The translations under genes were made by a program, and so were the position numbers. Under the pieces are notes generated by a model. It was not told the origin of the DNA and did no database searches. It worked only from the letters and a program-made list of their open reading frames with translations. 64,000 nucleotides of DNA from the NCBI GenBank assembly GCA_903930255.1, contig CAIYYA010000226.1:1-64000 (forward strand), read 5' to 3'. Positions 48,634 through 57,339 of this stretch are shown here, in pieces. Every line of letters starts with the position of its first letter. Position 1 is the stretch's first letter. Source of the stretch: an uncultured beta proteobacterium (lineage in GTDB: Bacteria > Pseudomonadota > Gammaproteobacteria > Burkholderiales > Burkholderiaceae_C).

Positions 48634-50052
48634 ATGAATGCATCAAACCTTGCGCAGCTTTGCATCCAACAGCGCGTGCCACCTGCCGCGCTGCTGGCTG
48701 CCCTTCTGGCACGCTTTGGCCAGCAGTTCTCCACAGCGCTGGTGGTGCGCGAACAACATGGGCGCGATGAGTCCGCTTTCAGTGTGCCACCGCCAGCTGC
48801 TGTGGTGTTTGCACATAGCACGCGCGACGTGGCCGATGCCGTCAAACTCGCCGCACAGTACACAATCCCGGTTATCGCGTTTGGCGTGGGTTCGTCACTC
48901 GAAGGCCATCTGCTCGCCGTGCAGGGCGGCATCAGCATTGATGTGAGCCGCATGAACGAGGTGCTAAGCATCAACGCTGAAGACCTGACCGTCACCGTGC
49001 AGTGCGGCGTGACACGCAAGCAACTCAACGAAGCCGTTAAATCAACCGGGCTGTTTTTTCCGATTGACCCTGGTGCCGATGCCACGTTGGGCGGCATGAG
49101 TGCCACCCGCGCCAGCGGCACCAACGCTGTGCGCTACGGCACCATGCGCGAAAATGTGCTGGCACTTGAAGTGGTTACGGCCCAAGGTGAGATCATCCGC
49201 ACTGGCACACGCGCCAAAAAATCCAGCGCCGGCTACGACCTGACGCGCCTGCTGGTGGGCAGCGAGGGCACGCTGGGCATCATCACCGAAGTGACGGTCA
49301 AACTCTATCCGCTGCCTGAAGCCGTGATGGCCGCCACCTGCTCTTTTGCCTCGCTGGCCGATGCCGTCAACACCACCATTTTGATCATTCAACTGGGTGT
49401 GCCGATTGCCCGTTGCGAGCTGCTCGATGCCAATACCATCCGCATGGTCAACCAACATTCGCGCTTGAGCTTGCGCGAGGGTGCCATGCTGCTGATGGAA
49501 TTTCATGGCTCGCCAGCCAGTGTGCGGGAGCAGGTAGAAATTGTGCAGGCACTGGCAGCCGACCAGCAAGGTGAGGCTTTTGAGTGGGCCAATACGCCCG
49601 AGGAGCGCACCCGGCTGTGGACGGCACGACACAACGCCTACTTTGCCGGCATCCAGTCGCGCCCCGGCTGCAAAGCCATCACCACCGACACCTGCGTGCC
49701 AATCTCGCAGCTGGCCGAAGCCTTGCTCGACTCGGTGCTGGAAGCGGAACAAAGTGGTTTGACCTATTTTTTGGTTGGCCACGTGGGCGATGGCAACTTT
49801 CACATGGGCTATCTGATTGACCCCGACTCGGCCAGCGAACGCGCCAGCGCCGAGCAACTCAACAGCCAATTGGTGCAACGCGCACTGGATTTGGGTGGCA
49901 CCTGCTCAGGTGAACACGGCGTGGGGCTGCACAAAATGGACTTTTTGCTGGCCGAGGCGGGTGCCGGCGCCATTGCCATGATGCGCGCCATCAAACAAGC
50001 GCTTGACCCCGACAACATTCTGAATCCGGGGAAGATATTTGCTATTGAATAA
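48634..50052 (+). CDS. FAD-linked oxidase, GlcD/D-lactate dehydrogenase family
   Basis: PVIAFGVGSSLEGHLLAVQGGISIDVSRMNEVL; GADATLGGMSATRASGTNAVRYGTM; GEHGVGLHKMDFL; LDPDNILNPGKIF. Confidence 0.93.
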   Translation: MNASNLAQLCIQQRVPPAALLAALLARFGQQFSTALVVREQHGRDESAFSVPPPAAVVFAHSTRDVADAVKLAAQYTIPVIAFGVGSSLEGHLLAVQGGISIDVSRMNEVLSINAEDLTVTVQCGVTRKQLNEAVKSTGLFFPIDPGADATLGGMSATRASGTNAVRYGTMRENVLALEVVTAQGEIIRTGTRAKKSSAGYDLTRLLVGSEGTLGIITEVTVKLYPLPEAVMAATCSFASLADAVNTTILIIQLGVPIARCELLDANTIRMVNQHSRLSLREGAMLLMEFHGSPASVREQVEIVQALAADQQGEAFEWANTPEERTRLWTARHNAYFAGIQSRPGCKAITTDTCVPISQLAEALLDSVLEAEQSGLTYFLVGHVGDGNFHMGYLIDPDSASERASAEQLNSQLVQRALDLGGTCSGEHGVGLHKMDFLLAEAGAGAIAMMRAIKQALDPDNILNPGKIFAIE

Positions 50053-50087
50053 AAAGCTCAGCGCAATCCAGAGTAACGCGCCATTTA
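50041..50087 (+). repeat. dispersed ~48 nt repeat, degenerate copy 9
   Basis: gctattgaataaaaagctcagcgcaatccagagtaacgcgccattt; contains the TAA of the upstream oxidase. Confidence 0.45.
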
Positions 50088-50255
50088 AAACAAAAAAACA
50101 AGCGCTCATGCCGGCAAAACGAAGTGCAGCGGATTCACTGCGAGCCAGCAAACAATCCATATTTTACGAAGTTTAATTCTCATTAATGCTGCTTTTTCAT
50201 GAGTAGTTTGTTGGCTATGCTGCGCTTTGTTCTTTCATGTTTAAAGGAGATTTCT

Positions 50256-51194
50256 ATGAAGCGCTTGCTTTCCATCTTGGCCGTGGTTTTTACCGTCGGC
50301 CTTTCCACTGTGGCCTTGGACGCCGATGCCGCAAAACGCCTGGGTTCGGGTAAATCCATGGGCACTCAACGGCAAGCCACGCAGGACAAGTCGCCTGCCG
50401 CAGCCACGCCAGCCACTGCGGCGACACCAAGCGCAGGTGCTGCCGCTGCAGCGCCCTCTCGCTCGTGGCTGGGTCCAGTTGCCGGACTCGCTGCTGGCCT
50501 GGGTCTGGCCGCTTTGGCTTCCCATCTGGGCTTTGGTGATGAGTTGGCATCGATGCTGATGATGGGCCTGCTGGCCGCAGCTGTCATGCTGGCGATTGGC
50601 TTCTTTATGCGCAAACGTGCAGCCGCGCAGAGGGCCAACGCGACTGGGCCTGGGGGCATGCAATATGCGCATGTCAACCCTGGAGCGGCACGTGATACCA
50701 ATGGCAGTGCTGAGCAAAATGCGCCTGCTTACAAAACATGGATGCCTGCAGCCAATGGCAGCAGCATCGGCTCGAGCATCGGCTCAGGCTTGGGTGCCAA
50801 TAGCAGCAGCGCCAAGCGGATTCCCGCGGACTTTGACACCGCAGGCTTCGAGCGCAACGCCAAGGTCAACTTTATTCGCTTGCAAGCTGCCAACGATGCC
50901 GGCGATCTGGACGATATTCGCCAATTCACAACGCCTGAAATGTTTGCCGAGCTCAAGCTGGAACTCGCCGATCGTGGCACGGCGATCCAAAAAACCGATG
51001 TCGTGAGTATTCACGTGGAGGTGATCGACGTGGATGAAGACGCAGACCGCTATCTGGTGAGCGTGCGCTTCAAAGGCGTGATGAACGAGGGCTCCAACCT
51101 GCCCGATGAGTCGTTTGACGAGGTCTGGCATTTGCTGAAGTCACGCAAAGAAAACAGTGGATGGGTGCTCAGCGGAATTCAACAAATGGCGTGA
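50256..51194 (+). CDS. Tim44-like domain membrane protein
   Basis: Signal/TM N-terminus, glycine/alanine-rich spacer, C-terminal Tim44-like domain (FIRLQAANDAGDLDDIRQFTTPEMFAELKLEL...VSVRFKGVMNEG...DEVWHLLKS). Confidence 0.85.
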   Translation: MKRLLSILAVVFTVGLSTVALDADAAKRLGSGKSMGTQRQATQDKSPAAATPATAATPSAGAAAAAPSRSWLGPVAGLAAGLGLAALASHLGFGDELASMLMMGLLAAAVMLAIGFFMRKRAAAQRANATGPGGMQYAHVNPGAARDTNGSAEQNAPAYKTWMPAANGSSIGSSIGSGLGANSSSAKRIPADFDTAGFERNAKVNFIRLQAANDAGDLDDIRQFTTPEMFAELKLELADRGTAIQKTDVVSIHVEVIDVDEDADRYLVSVRFKGVMNEGSNLPDESFDEVWHLLKSRKENSGWVLSGIQQMA

Positions 51195-51280
51195 GTTCAA
51201 GCTGCAAAAGAGCTGGGCCTGATACGGTTTTACCAACCCGCCCCTGGCACCCGTTGCGCCCTGGGTGACAATTGGCGGCT

Positions 51281-52204
51281 ATGAGTACTTCAATTTTGTC
51301 CGTGCAAGGTTTGTTCAAGCACTATGGCGAGGCCACAGTGGTGAACGACATGTCTTTTTCGATTGCGCCGGGCGAATGCCTGGGTGTGATTGGCCCCAAC
51401 GGTGCGGGCAAAACCACCACCATCCGCATGTGCCTGGGGCTGACCGTGCCCGATGCGGGCCGCGTAACGGCGTTTGGCCTGTCGATGCCGCAGGATGCGC
51501 TGGCGATCAAAGCGCAGTTGGGCGTGGTGAGCCAGATGGACACACTCGACCCCGATTTCAGTTGTGCCGAAAACCTGTTGGTGTATGGGCGCTACTTTGG
51601 CATGAAAGACGCACAGATCAGGGAGCGTGTTCCGTCGCTGCTCGAGTTTGCCTCGCTCACCAGCAAGGCCAATGCCAAGCCGGGTGAGCTCTCCGGTGGC
51701 ATGAAGCGCCGCCTGAGCCTGGCGCGTGCGCTGGTCAACAACCCGCGTTTGCTGTTGCTCGATGAACCCACTACTGGGCTGGATCCGCAAGCGCGTCACC
51801 TGATGTGGGAGCGCTTGCAACTGCTGCTGGCACAAGGCAAGTCAATTTTGCTCACCACGCATTTCATGGACGAGGCCGAGCGTCTGTGTAACCGCTTGCT
51901 GGTGGTAGACCATGGCAAAAAAATTGCCGAGGGTGCACCGCGCGATCTGATTGCGCATTATTTGGAGCCCGATGTGGTCGAGGTGTTTGGTGGGGGGGCG
52001 TTGAGTTTGGTCGATTCGCCGCTGAAAAACTTGGCCGTGCGACTCGAGGTGAGTGGGGAGACCGTGTTTTTCTATACGGCGAATGCCGCTCCGCTGCTCG
52101 AAGCACTGGCCGCTTATCCCCAATTGCGCACGCTGCACCGCCCTGCCAATCTAGAGGATTTGTTCCTTAAGCTCACCGGCAGGCAGATTCGGGAGGATGC
52201 ATGA
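51281..52204 (+). CDS. NodI-like ABC exporter ATP-binding protein
   Basis: GVIGPNGAGKTTTIRMCLGLTVPDAGRVTAFG; LSGGMKRRLSLARALVNNPRLLLLDEPTTGLDPQARHLMWERL. Confidence 0.92.
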   Translation: MSTSILSVQGLFKHYGEATVVNDMSFSIAPGECLGVIGPNGAGKTTTIRMCLGLTVPDAGRVTAFGLSMPQDALAIKAQLGVVSQMDTLDPDFSCAENLLVYGRYFGMKDAQIRERVPSLLEFASLTSKANAKPGELSGGMKRRLSLARALVNNPRLLLLDEPTTGLDPQARHLMWERLQLLLAQGKSILLTTHFMDEAERLCNRLLVVDHGKKIAEGAPRDLIAHYLEPDVVEVFGGGALSLVDSPLKNLAVRLEVSGETVFFYTANAAPLLEALAAYPQLRTLHRPANLEDLFLKLTGRQIREDA

Positions 52205-53055
52205 GCACTATCAATAACGAAGCTGCTGACGCACAGCCCACGGGCGCTAGAGGCCAAAAAAGCTTGTCAATTTGGCGTGCTCCCGAGCTTTCGATGCGCT
52301 GGTGGCCGGTGTTTTTGCGCAACCTGCTGGTGTGGCGCAAGCTAGCCATTCCGAGCCTGGTGGGCAATATCGCCGAGCCGCTGATGTGGTTGGTGGCGTT
52401 TGGCTATGGCATGGGCGCCTTGGTGGGCAAGATCACGGTAAATGGGCAAGAGGTGCCTTATATTTTGTTTTTGGCCAGCGGCTCGATTTGTATGAGCGCG
52501 ATGAATGCGGCCAGTTTTGAGGCGCTTTATTCGGCCTTTTCGCGCATGCATATTCAAAAAACTTGGGACGGCATCATGAATGCGCCGGTTAATCTGGACA
52601 ACATCGTGCTGGCTGAAATGCTCTGGGCGGCATTCAAATCGCTCTTTACCGTGACGGCAATTTTGGCCGTCATGCTAGCGTTGGGTATCAGCTACAGCCC
52701 CAAGCTATTGCTGGCCTGGCCGGTGTTGCTGGGTGTGGGCATCACTTTTAGTTGTTTGGCGTTGATCTTTAATGCGCTGGCCAAAGGCTACGACTTTTTT
52801 ACCTATTACTTCACGCTGTTTCTCACGCCGATGATGTTTTTGAGCGGCATTTTCTTCCCGTTGGACCAATTGCCGCCGCTGGTGCGTGCGCTGTCGCAGT
52901 GGCTGCCGCTGACTAACGCGGTCGATCTGGTGCGCCCGCTGTTTATGGACCAATGGCCGACAAACTGGCTGCGGCCGCTGCTGGTGCTGGTGTTCTATGC
53001 GCTGGCTGGGTTCTGGCTTGCCTTGGCGTTGACGCGCAAACGGTTTCTAAAATAG
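52201..53055 (+). CDS. NodJ-like ABC-2 permease
   Basis: LVGNIAEPLMWLVAFGYGMGALVGKI; FLTPMMFLSGIFFPLDQLPPLVRALSQWLPLTNAVDLVRPL. Confidence 0.92.
   Translation: MSTINNEAADAQPTGARGQKSLSIWRAPELSMRWWPVFLRNLLVWRKLAIPSLVGNIAEPLMWLVAFGYGMGALVGKITVNGQEVPYILFLASGSICMSAMNAASFEALYSAFSRMHIQKTWDGIMNAPVNLDNIVLAEMLWAAFKSLFTVTAILAVMLALGISYSPKLLLAWPVLLGVGITFSCLALIFNALAKGYDFFTYYFTLFLTPMMFLSGIFFPLDQLPPLVRALSQWLPLTNAVDLVRPLFMDQWPTNWLRPLLVLVFYALAGFWLALALTRKRFLK
52211..52262 (+). repeat. dispersed ~48 nt repeat, copy 10, inside the permease CDS
   Basis: tcaataacgaagctgctgacgcacagcccacgggcgctagaggccaaaaaag. Confidence 0.7.
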
Positions 53056-53056
53056 T

Positions 53057-53108
53057 GCTCTATTTTTTGTAGCTTCTGACGCTTGCTAGATAAGCGTTAG
53101 AGGAAATA
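53057..53108 (+). repeat. dispersed ~48 nt repeat, copy 11
   Basis: gctctattttttgtagcttctgacgcttgctagataagcgttagaggaaata, immediately after the permease stop. Confidence 0.85.
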
Positions 53109-53121
53109 TAGTGTCTAAAAA

Positions 53122-54222
53122 TTAAGCGGGGTTCTGGCGCTGAAAATCGTCCATGAACTCTGCCAGTGCCTGTGCCGCAGGCAGGGTGAGTGCGTTGTAG
53201 ATGGAGGCGCGTATGCCCCCAATGGCGCGGTGCCCGGCTAGTCCAGAGAAGCCGGCTGCCAGCGATTGTCGCAAAAATGCGCGCTCCAGTTCGGGTGTGG
53301 CCAGGTTAAAAACAACATTCATCAGTGAACGGTCTTGCGCAGCAGCACGGCCTTGATAAAAGCCAGCGCTGCTGTCGATGGCTTGATAAAGCAGATCCGC
53401 CTTGGCTTGGTTGATGTGTGCCATTTTGGCCAAACCACCGATCTCGTGGAGCAGCCAGCGCGTCACCAGCAGGGTCACATAAATTGAAAATACGGGCGGT
53501 GTATTCAGGTTCGAGTGCGCTTGCGCTTGCTGCCGATAGTCCAGAAAGCACGGCAGATTGCTTGGTGCATCTTGCAACAGGGCGTCGCGCAGCAGCACCA
53601 CCGTGACCCCGGCAGGGCCCAGATTTTTTTGCGCGTGGGCATAGATCAGTGAAAACCGCTCGGCTTCACAAGGGCGCGATAAAAAGTCTGACGACATGTC
53701 GCAAACTCGCGGCACATCGTCGCGTCCCAGCACGCGGTGAAACTGCAAGCCCTCCACCGTTTCGTTGGAGACATAGTGCAAATACGGGGCATCGGCGGCA
53801 AAATTCAAATCAGCAGAGGTCGGCAAACTTTTAAAGTCGCGCGACGCTCCACTCCACACCACGTCAATGGGTCCTTGCAAGCGCGCTTCAGGCAGAGCCT
53901 TGCCGCTCCAGTAGCCGGTGTGCAGGTATTGGGCGGCCTGTGCCTGAGCGCGCATCAACAGCATGGGCACCATCGAAAACTGTTGGGTTGCGCCGCCTTG
54001 CAGCAGCAGCACATGGTAGTCACGGGGCAAGCCCAGCAGCGCGCGGATGTTGTTCTCGGTTTCTGTAATCACGCTGGCAAACCAGTCTGAGCGGTGGCTG
54101 ATACCCAAAACGGACAGGCCAAGCTCGGGCACCTCCAGCATGGCTTGCTGCGCCAGCAGCAAAACACTTTCGGGCAGGGCACCGGGGCCACCAGAAAAAT
54201 TCAGACTGTTTTGCAACTTCAT
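53122..54222 (-). CDS. phosphoserine aminotransferase (SerC) family protein
   Basis: LNFSGGPGALPESVLLLAQQAM; LLLQGGATQQFSMVPMLL; HAQKNLGPAGVTVVLLRD; GLAGHRAIGGIRASIYNAL. Confidence 0.9.
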   Translation of the reverse strand: MKLQNSLNFSGGPGALPESVLLLAQQAMLEVPELGLSVLGISHRSDWFASVITETENNIRALLGLPRDYHVLLLQGGATQQFSMVPMLLMRAQAQAAQYLHTGYWSGKALPEARLQGPIDVVWSGASRDFKSLPTSADLNFAADAPYLHYVSNETVEGLQFHRVLGRDDVPRVCDMSSDFLSRPCEAERFSLIYAHAQKNLGPAGVTVVLLRDALLQDAPSNLPCFLDYRQQAQAHSNLNTPPVFSIYVTLLVTRWLLHEIGGLAKMAHINQAKADLLYQAIDSSAGFYQGRAAAQDRSLMNVVFNLATPELERAFLRQSLAAGFSGLAGHRAIGGIRASIYNALTLPAAQALAEFMDDFQRQNPA

Positions 54223-54232
54223 GCTAGATTTC

Positions 54233-55426
54233 TCAGATTGACGCAATGCGCTGGTCAAGCAGTTTGCAAAAGGCGTCTTTCACCTTTTGCATGTGAATGA
54301 GCTTGTAGGGAAACTGCGCTGGGTCGTCCATCGCGTGCACCACCATCACGTGGTCAATCTCAAACACCAGCAGTTCACCCGTCGGGGTTTGGGCGCAGTC
54401 TATGCACAGGTAGTCGAGCCCGGTGCGGCTGGCAATGGCTTGCAGGGCGTGGCGGTGACGCTGGGCAAAAGCGTCAAACTGGGTCATGAAAGTCAGCTCT
54501 TCTGCGCGCTTCCAGGCATCGTTGTACATGCCTGCGTTGACGTAATGAATCATCCAGTTTGCTGACACACCCATGTGACAGGCGTAGGGTGTGCCATCAA
54601 TTAACGCAATGCGCATTTTGCGAAAAAGTCCATCCGCGTCGCTGTAGTCCACAAATGGCGCTACATAAAACTCAGCATCGGCTTGCCGCTCAAGGTAGTT
54701 TGCCAACTCGCTTGGTTGGGTGATTTTGGCCAGACCGTGCCCACCTTGTGAGCCTAGAGGGCGAACGATCTGCGGAAAATGCAGGCTCGCCTGGTTTTGC
54801 AGTGCGTTGCGTGTTACGCGCAGCGTTTGCGGCATCTGCAGCCCTGCGACGTTTTGCAATAAAGCGCTAGCCACGGCGCGGTCAGTGTTGGCGATGTGTT
54901 GTGGCGCGTTGATGACGGGCTTGGGCCAGTTATGCAGGGCTTGCGTCAAAAAGTTCAGTGCAGCGCGGTTTTCGTCGCTCTCACCTATGGCCACCAGCAG
55001 GGCATCGTGTTCGGGTAGTGCTTGGGCAAAAGGCGACTCAGGTGTCAGGTAATAAAAGTCGAGGTCAATATCGCTGTTTTCCAGCAAGCATTCAATCGGG
55101 GTGTTGGCTGCCAGATCGCCAGGCACCATCAGCAGCAGCAAGCGCAGGCGCGCGGGTTGCTGTGCGGCGCTCAAGTGGTAGATGCGCTGCAGTTCAAGCG
55201 CTTGGTTTTGCAGCGTGAGGCCAAACTCGCGTTGCCCCAGGCATTGCAGGGCGATCGATAAATTCAACCAGAGGTTTGCCTGCAAGGGATGCTTTTCGGC
55301 GCTAAGCAGCATGGACTGGCAAAGTGGTTTGAGGTCGGTGCCGGCAATACTCTGGCGCAAAAATGGTGCGAGTCCAAGAAAAGTCATATCTGGCGAAGTG
55401 GGTTGCGGGGTTGCATCAAGAGTCAT
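54233..55426 (-). CDS. ATP-grasp-like protein with helical N-terminal region, unknown function
   Basis: FPQIVRPLGSQGGHGLAKI (nucleotide-binding-like loop), DYLCIDCAQTPTGELLVFEIDHVMVVHAMD metal/ATP site; 10 nt upstream of the serC-like gene. Confidence 0.65.
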   Translation of the reverse strand: MTLDATPQPTSPDMTFLGLAPFLRQSIAGTDLKPLCQSMLLSAEKHPLQANLWLNLSIALQCLGQREFGLTLQNQALELQRIYHLSAAQQPARLRLLLLMVPGDLAANTPIECLLENSDIDLDFYYLTPESPFAQALPEHDALLVAIGESDENRAALNFLTQALHNWPKPVINAPQHIANTDRAVASALLQNVAGLQMPQTLRVTRNALQNQASLHFPQIVRPLGSQGGHGLAKITQPSELANYLERQADAEFYVAPFVDYSDADGLFRKMRIALIDGTPYACHMGVSANWMIHYVNAGMYNDAWKRAEELTFMTQFDAFAQRHRHALQAIASRTGLDYLCIDCAQTPTGELLVFEIDHVMVVHAMDDPAQFPYKLIHMQKVKDAFCKLLDQRIASI

Positions 55427-55530
55427 AAAGGTGCTTCGTGCGAATAAATGGGGTGAGGCCGGCAATGGCCTTGCAGAAGCAGTTTGTAACCGACAGTTAA
55501 CAGGCTCGATCGTGAGAAATGCAGGGTAGT

Positions 55531-55627
55531 TAGGGGTCGTACGCAAAACCGCCCCCGCGTCGTTGCAGCAACTTGCCGTACTACTCGTACTGTCCTCACT
55601 CGCGGGGACAATTTTGCGTCAGTCCTA
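55531..55627. repeat. ~97 nt nested palindrome (same family)
   Basis: TAGGGGTCGTACGCAAAACCGCCCCCGCG...CGCGGGGACAATTTTGCGTCAGTCCTA; inner GTACTACTCGTAC. Confidence 0.82.
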
Positions 55628-55703
55628 GGGATGAATGTAGTGTGATCAAACGCCCCTGTGCAGACGCACTTTGACATGGGGCATCACTTATTGTGATAGC
55701 GGG

Positions 55704-56673
55704 TTATTGGCTGGATGGATGCTTTGGCATCAACCTTGCGCCCTGCCAGTGGGCTTGGCTCACAAGCATGCGCACACAGTCCACGATCACAACCCGTGTA
55801 GCCAGGGCAGCCGGTGATATCTCGTCGTCTGACAAACTGCACAAGAGGTTGCGTCGCTTCATGTCGGCATCTGTTATGAGCGCCAAGTGAAACCGTTGCT
55901 TGGCATCTGGAAAACGCCCCACCGCCGCCCAAGGTTGCAAGGTTGCACCCAACCCGGCACTCACTGCCGCCATCAGCATTGATAGTGAGTCGACTTCCAG
56001 CACCACATGTGGCGCCAAGCCAGCGCGTGCAAATGCAGCGTCGAGCGTGCTGCGCAGTCCGTGCGGGCCAGTTGGCAATATCAATACTTGATTCTGTAAT
56101 TGGTTGAGGGTGCTGCTCTGTGGCAAGTTCGCGCATTGGCTCAGATGCGCTTGTTTCAGGAACAAATCTTCTTCCATTAAGGCCATCACGCTCCAACGGC
56201 GTGCTTTTTGCAAGGCATGACTGGAGTGCACAGGGGAATCAAACAGCACGGCCAAGTCAAGCTGGGACGCGTTGAGCATGTCGGCTAGGTGACCCGAGAG
56301 GCTCTCCACCCTGTGCAGGCGTAGATTCGGGTAGCGTGTGCGCATGGCAGTCATCAGTGGTAAGCCAGTATGGCAGCCGTGGTGGGAGCAAGCCAACGCT
56401 GATTGTTCCTGATAAACATGCGTGCTGAGCCAATCGCACCGCTTGCTCCGCATGTCGCAGCGTTAGCTGGGCTTCCCTGAAAAAAGCCGTGCCTGCTTCG
56501 GTGGCGGTTACGCCTTGGGGGCTGCGCTACAGCAAGCGGGTTGACAGTTCGCCTTCAAGACGACTGATTTGCTGGCTCAAGGCCGACTGCACCAGATTCA
56601 AATCTAATGCTGCGCGACTGATGCTGCCAAGCTCAACCACACGGACAAAATAACGAAGCTGACGCAGTTCCAT
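55704..56673 (-). pseudogene. LysR-family transcriptional regulator, disrupted
   Basis: N-terminal HTH MELRQLRYFVRVVELGSISRAALDLNLVQSALSQQISRLEGELSTRLL then in-frame TAG (56527-56529), RSPQGVTATEAG..., then a frameshift near 56385-56400 into GLPLMTAMRTRYPNLRLHRVESLSGHL. Confidence 0.85.
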
Positions 56674-56842
56674 GCCCGCAATAATCGCATACTTTTGATT
56701 AATAGTCAGAGATCGATTCTTGATGCCTTGTCAGCTTTCAGTCATTTTGTTTATAGAATGCCTTGTCTGATTTTTGCGAAAAGTGTCGGCTTTATCGTGA
56801 CAATTTGGCATTTGGTTTCGTTTAACTTCAAGTGAGTACATC

Positions 56843-57253
56843 ATGAAAAAATTATTTATGTCTTTTTTGGTTGCCATCGCAACGGTGCTGATGAGCCCTA
56901 TGGCTAACGCCAACGAATTCACCGATCTGCGTGCTGAACTCAGCGCTGCGCGTGAATCTTTGGTCACCATGCTGGTGAACAAAGACAAGCGTGGCGCCGA
57001 TCACCAAAAGGTTGTCAAAGATACGGCCAATGCCGTGAGCGCACATTTGGCAAAAATGAAAGCGCCGGCTGGCAAAGAAGCCCAGTTCAAAGAACTCGTG
57101 GACAACTGGAATGCTTTCAAGAAAACTCGCGAGCAAGAACTGGTGCCTGCCATCTTGGCTGGTAAAGAAGACGAGGCCAAGAAGCTCGCGGGTGGTGTGC
57201 AAAAAGAGCGCATTACCAAATGCCAGCAAATGGTGAGCGAACTCGGGGGCTAA
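56843..57253 (+). CDS. exported four-helix-bundle-like protein, 136 aa
   Basis: Signal peptide MKKLFMSFLVAIATVLMSPMANA; helical FTDLRAELSAARESLVTMLVNKDKRGADHQ...; no CxxCH. Confidence 0.75.
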   Translation: MKKLFMSFLVAIATVLMSPMANANEFTDLRAELSAARESLVTMLVNKDKRGADHQKVVKDTANAVSAHLAKMKAPAGKEAQFKELVDNWNAFKKTREQELVPAILAGKEDEAKKLAGGVQKERITKCQQMVSELGG

Positions 57254-57269
57254 TACGCACCAATCGTCA

Positions 57270-57318
57270 GTAGTCGGTAGTCGGTAGTCCAACTCAATAC
57301 TACCAACTCAAAACTGAA
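57270..57318. repeat. heptanucleotide array 3
   Basis: GTAGTCG x2, GTAGTCC, AACTCAA, TACTACC, AACTCAA, AACTGAA in continuous 7-bp register. Confidence 0.8.
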
Positions 57319-57339
57319 AGCTTTACCCTAGGAGTTGGC

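Noticed and set aside
49042-49878. 278-aa minus-strand ORF opposite the GlcD-like gene
   Set aside because: Antisense shadow without recognisable motifs.
56527-56529. TAG in LysR as recoding (read-through or pyrrolysine)
   Set aside because: A second lesion (frameshift) in the same gene makes pseudogenisation the simpler explanation.
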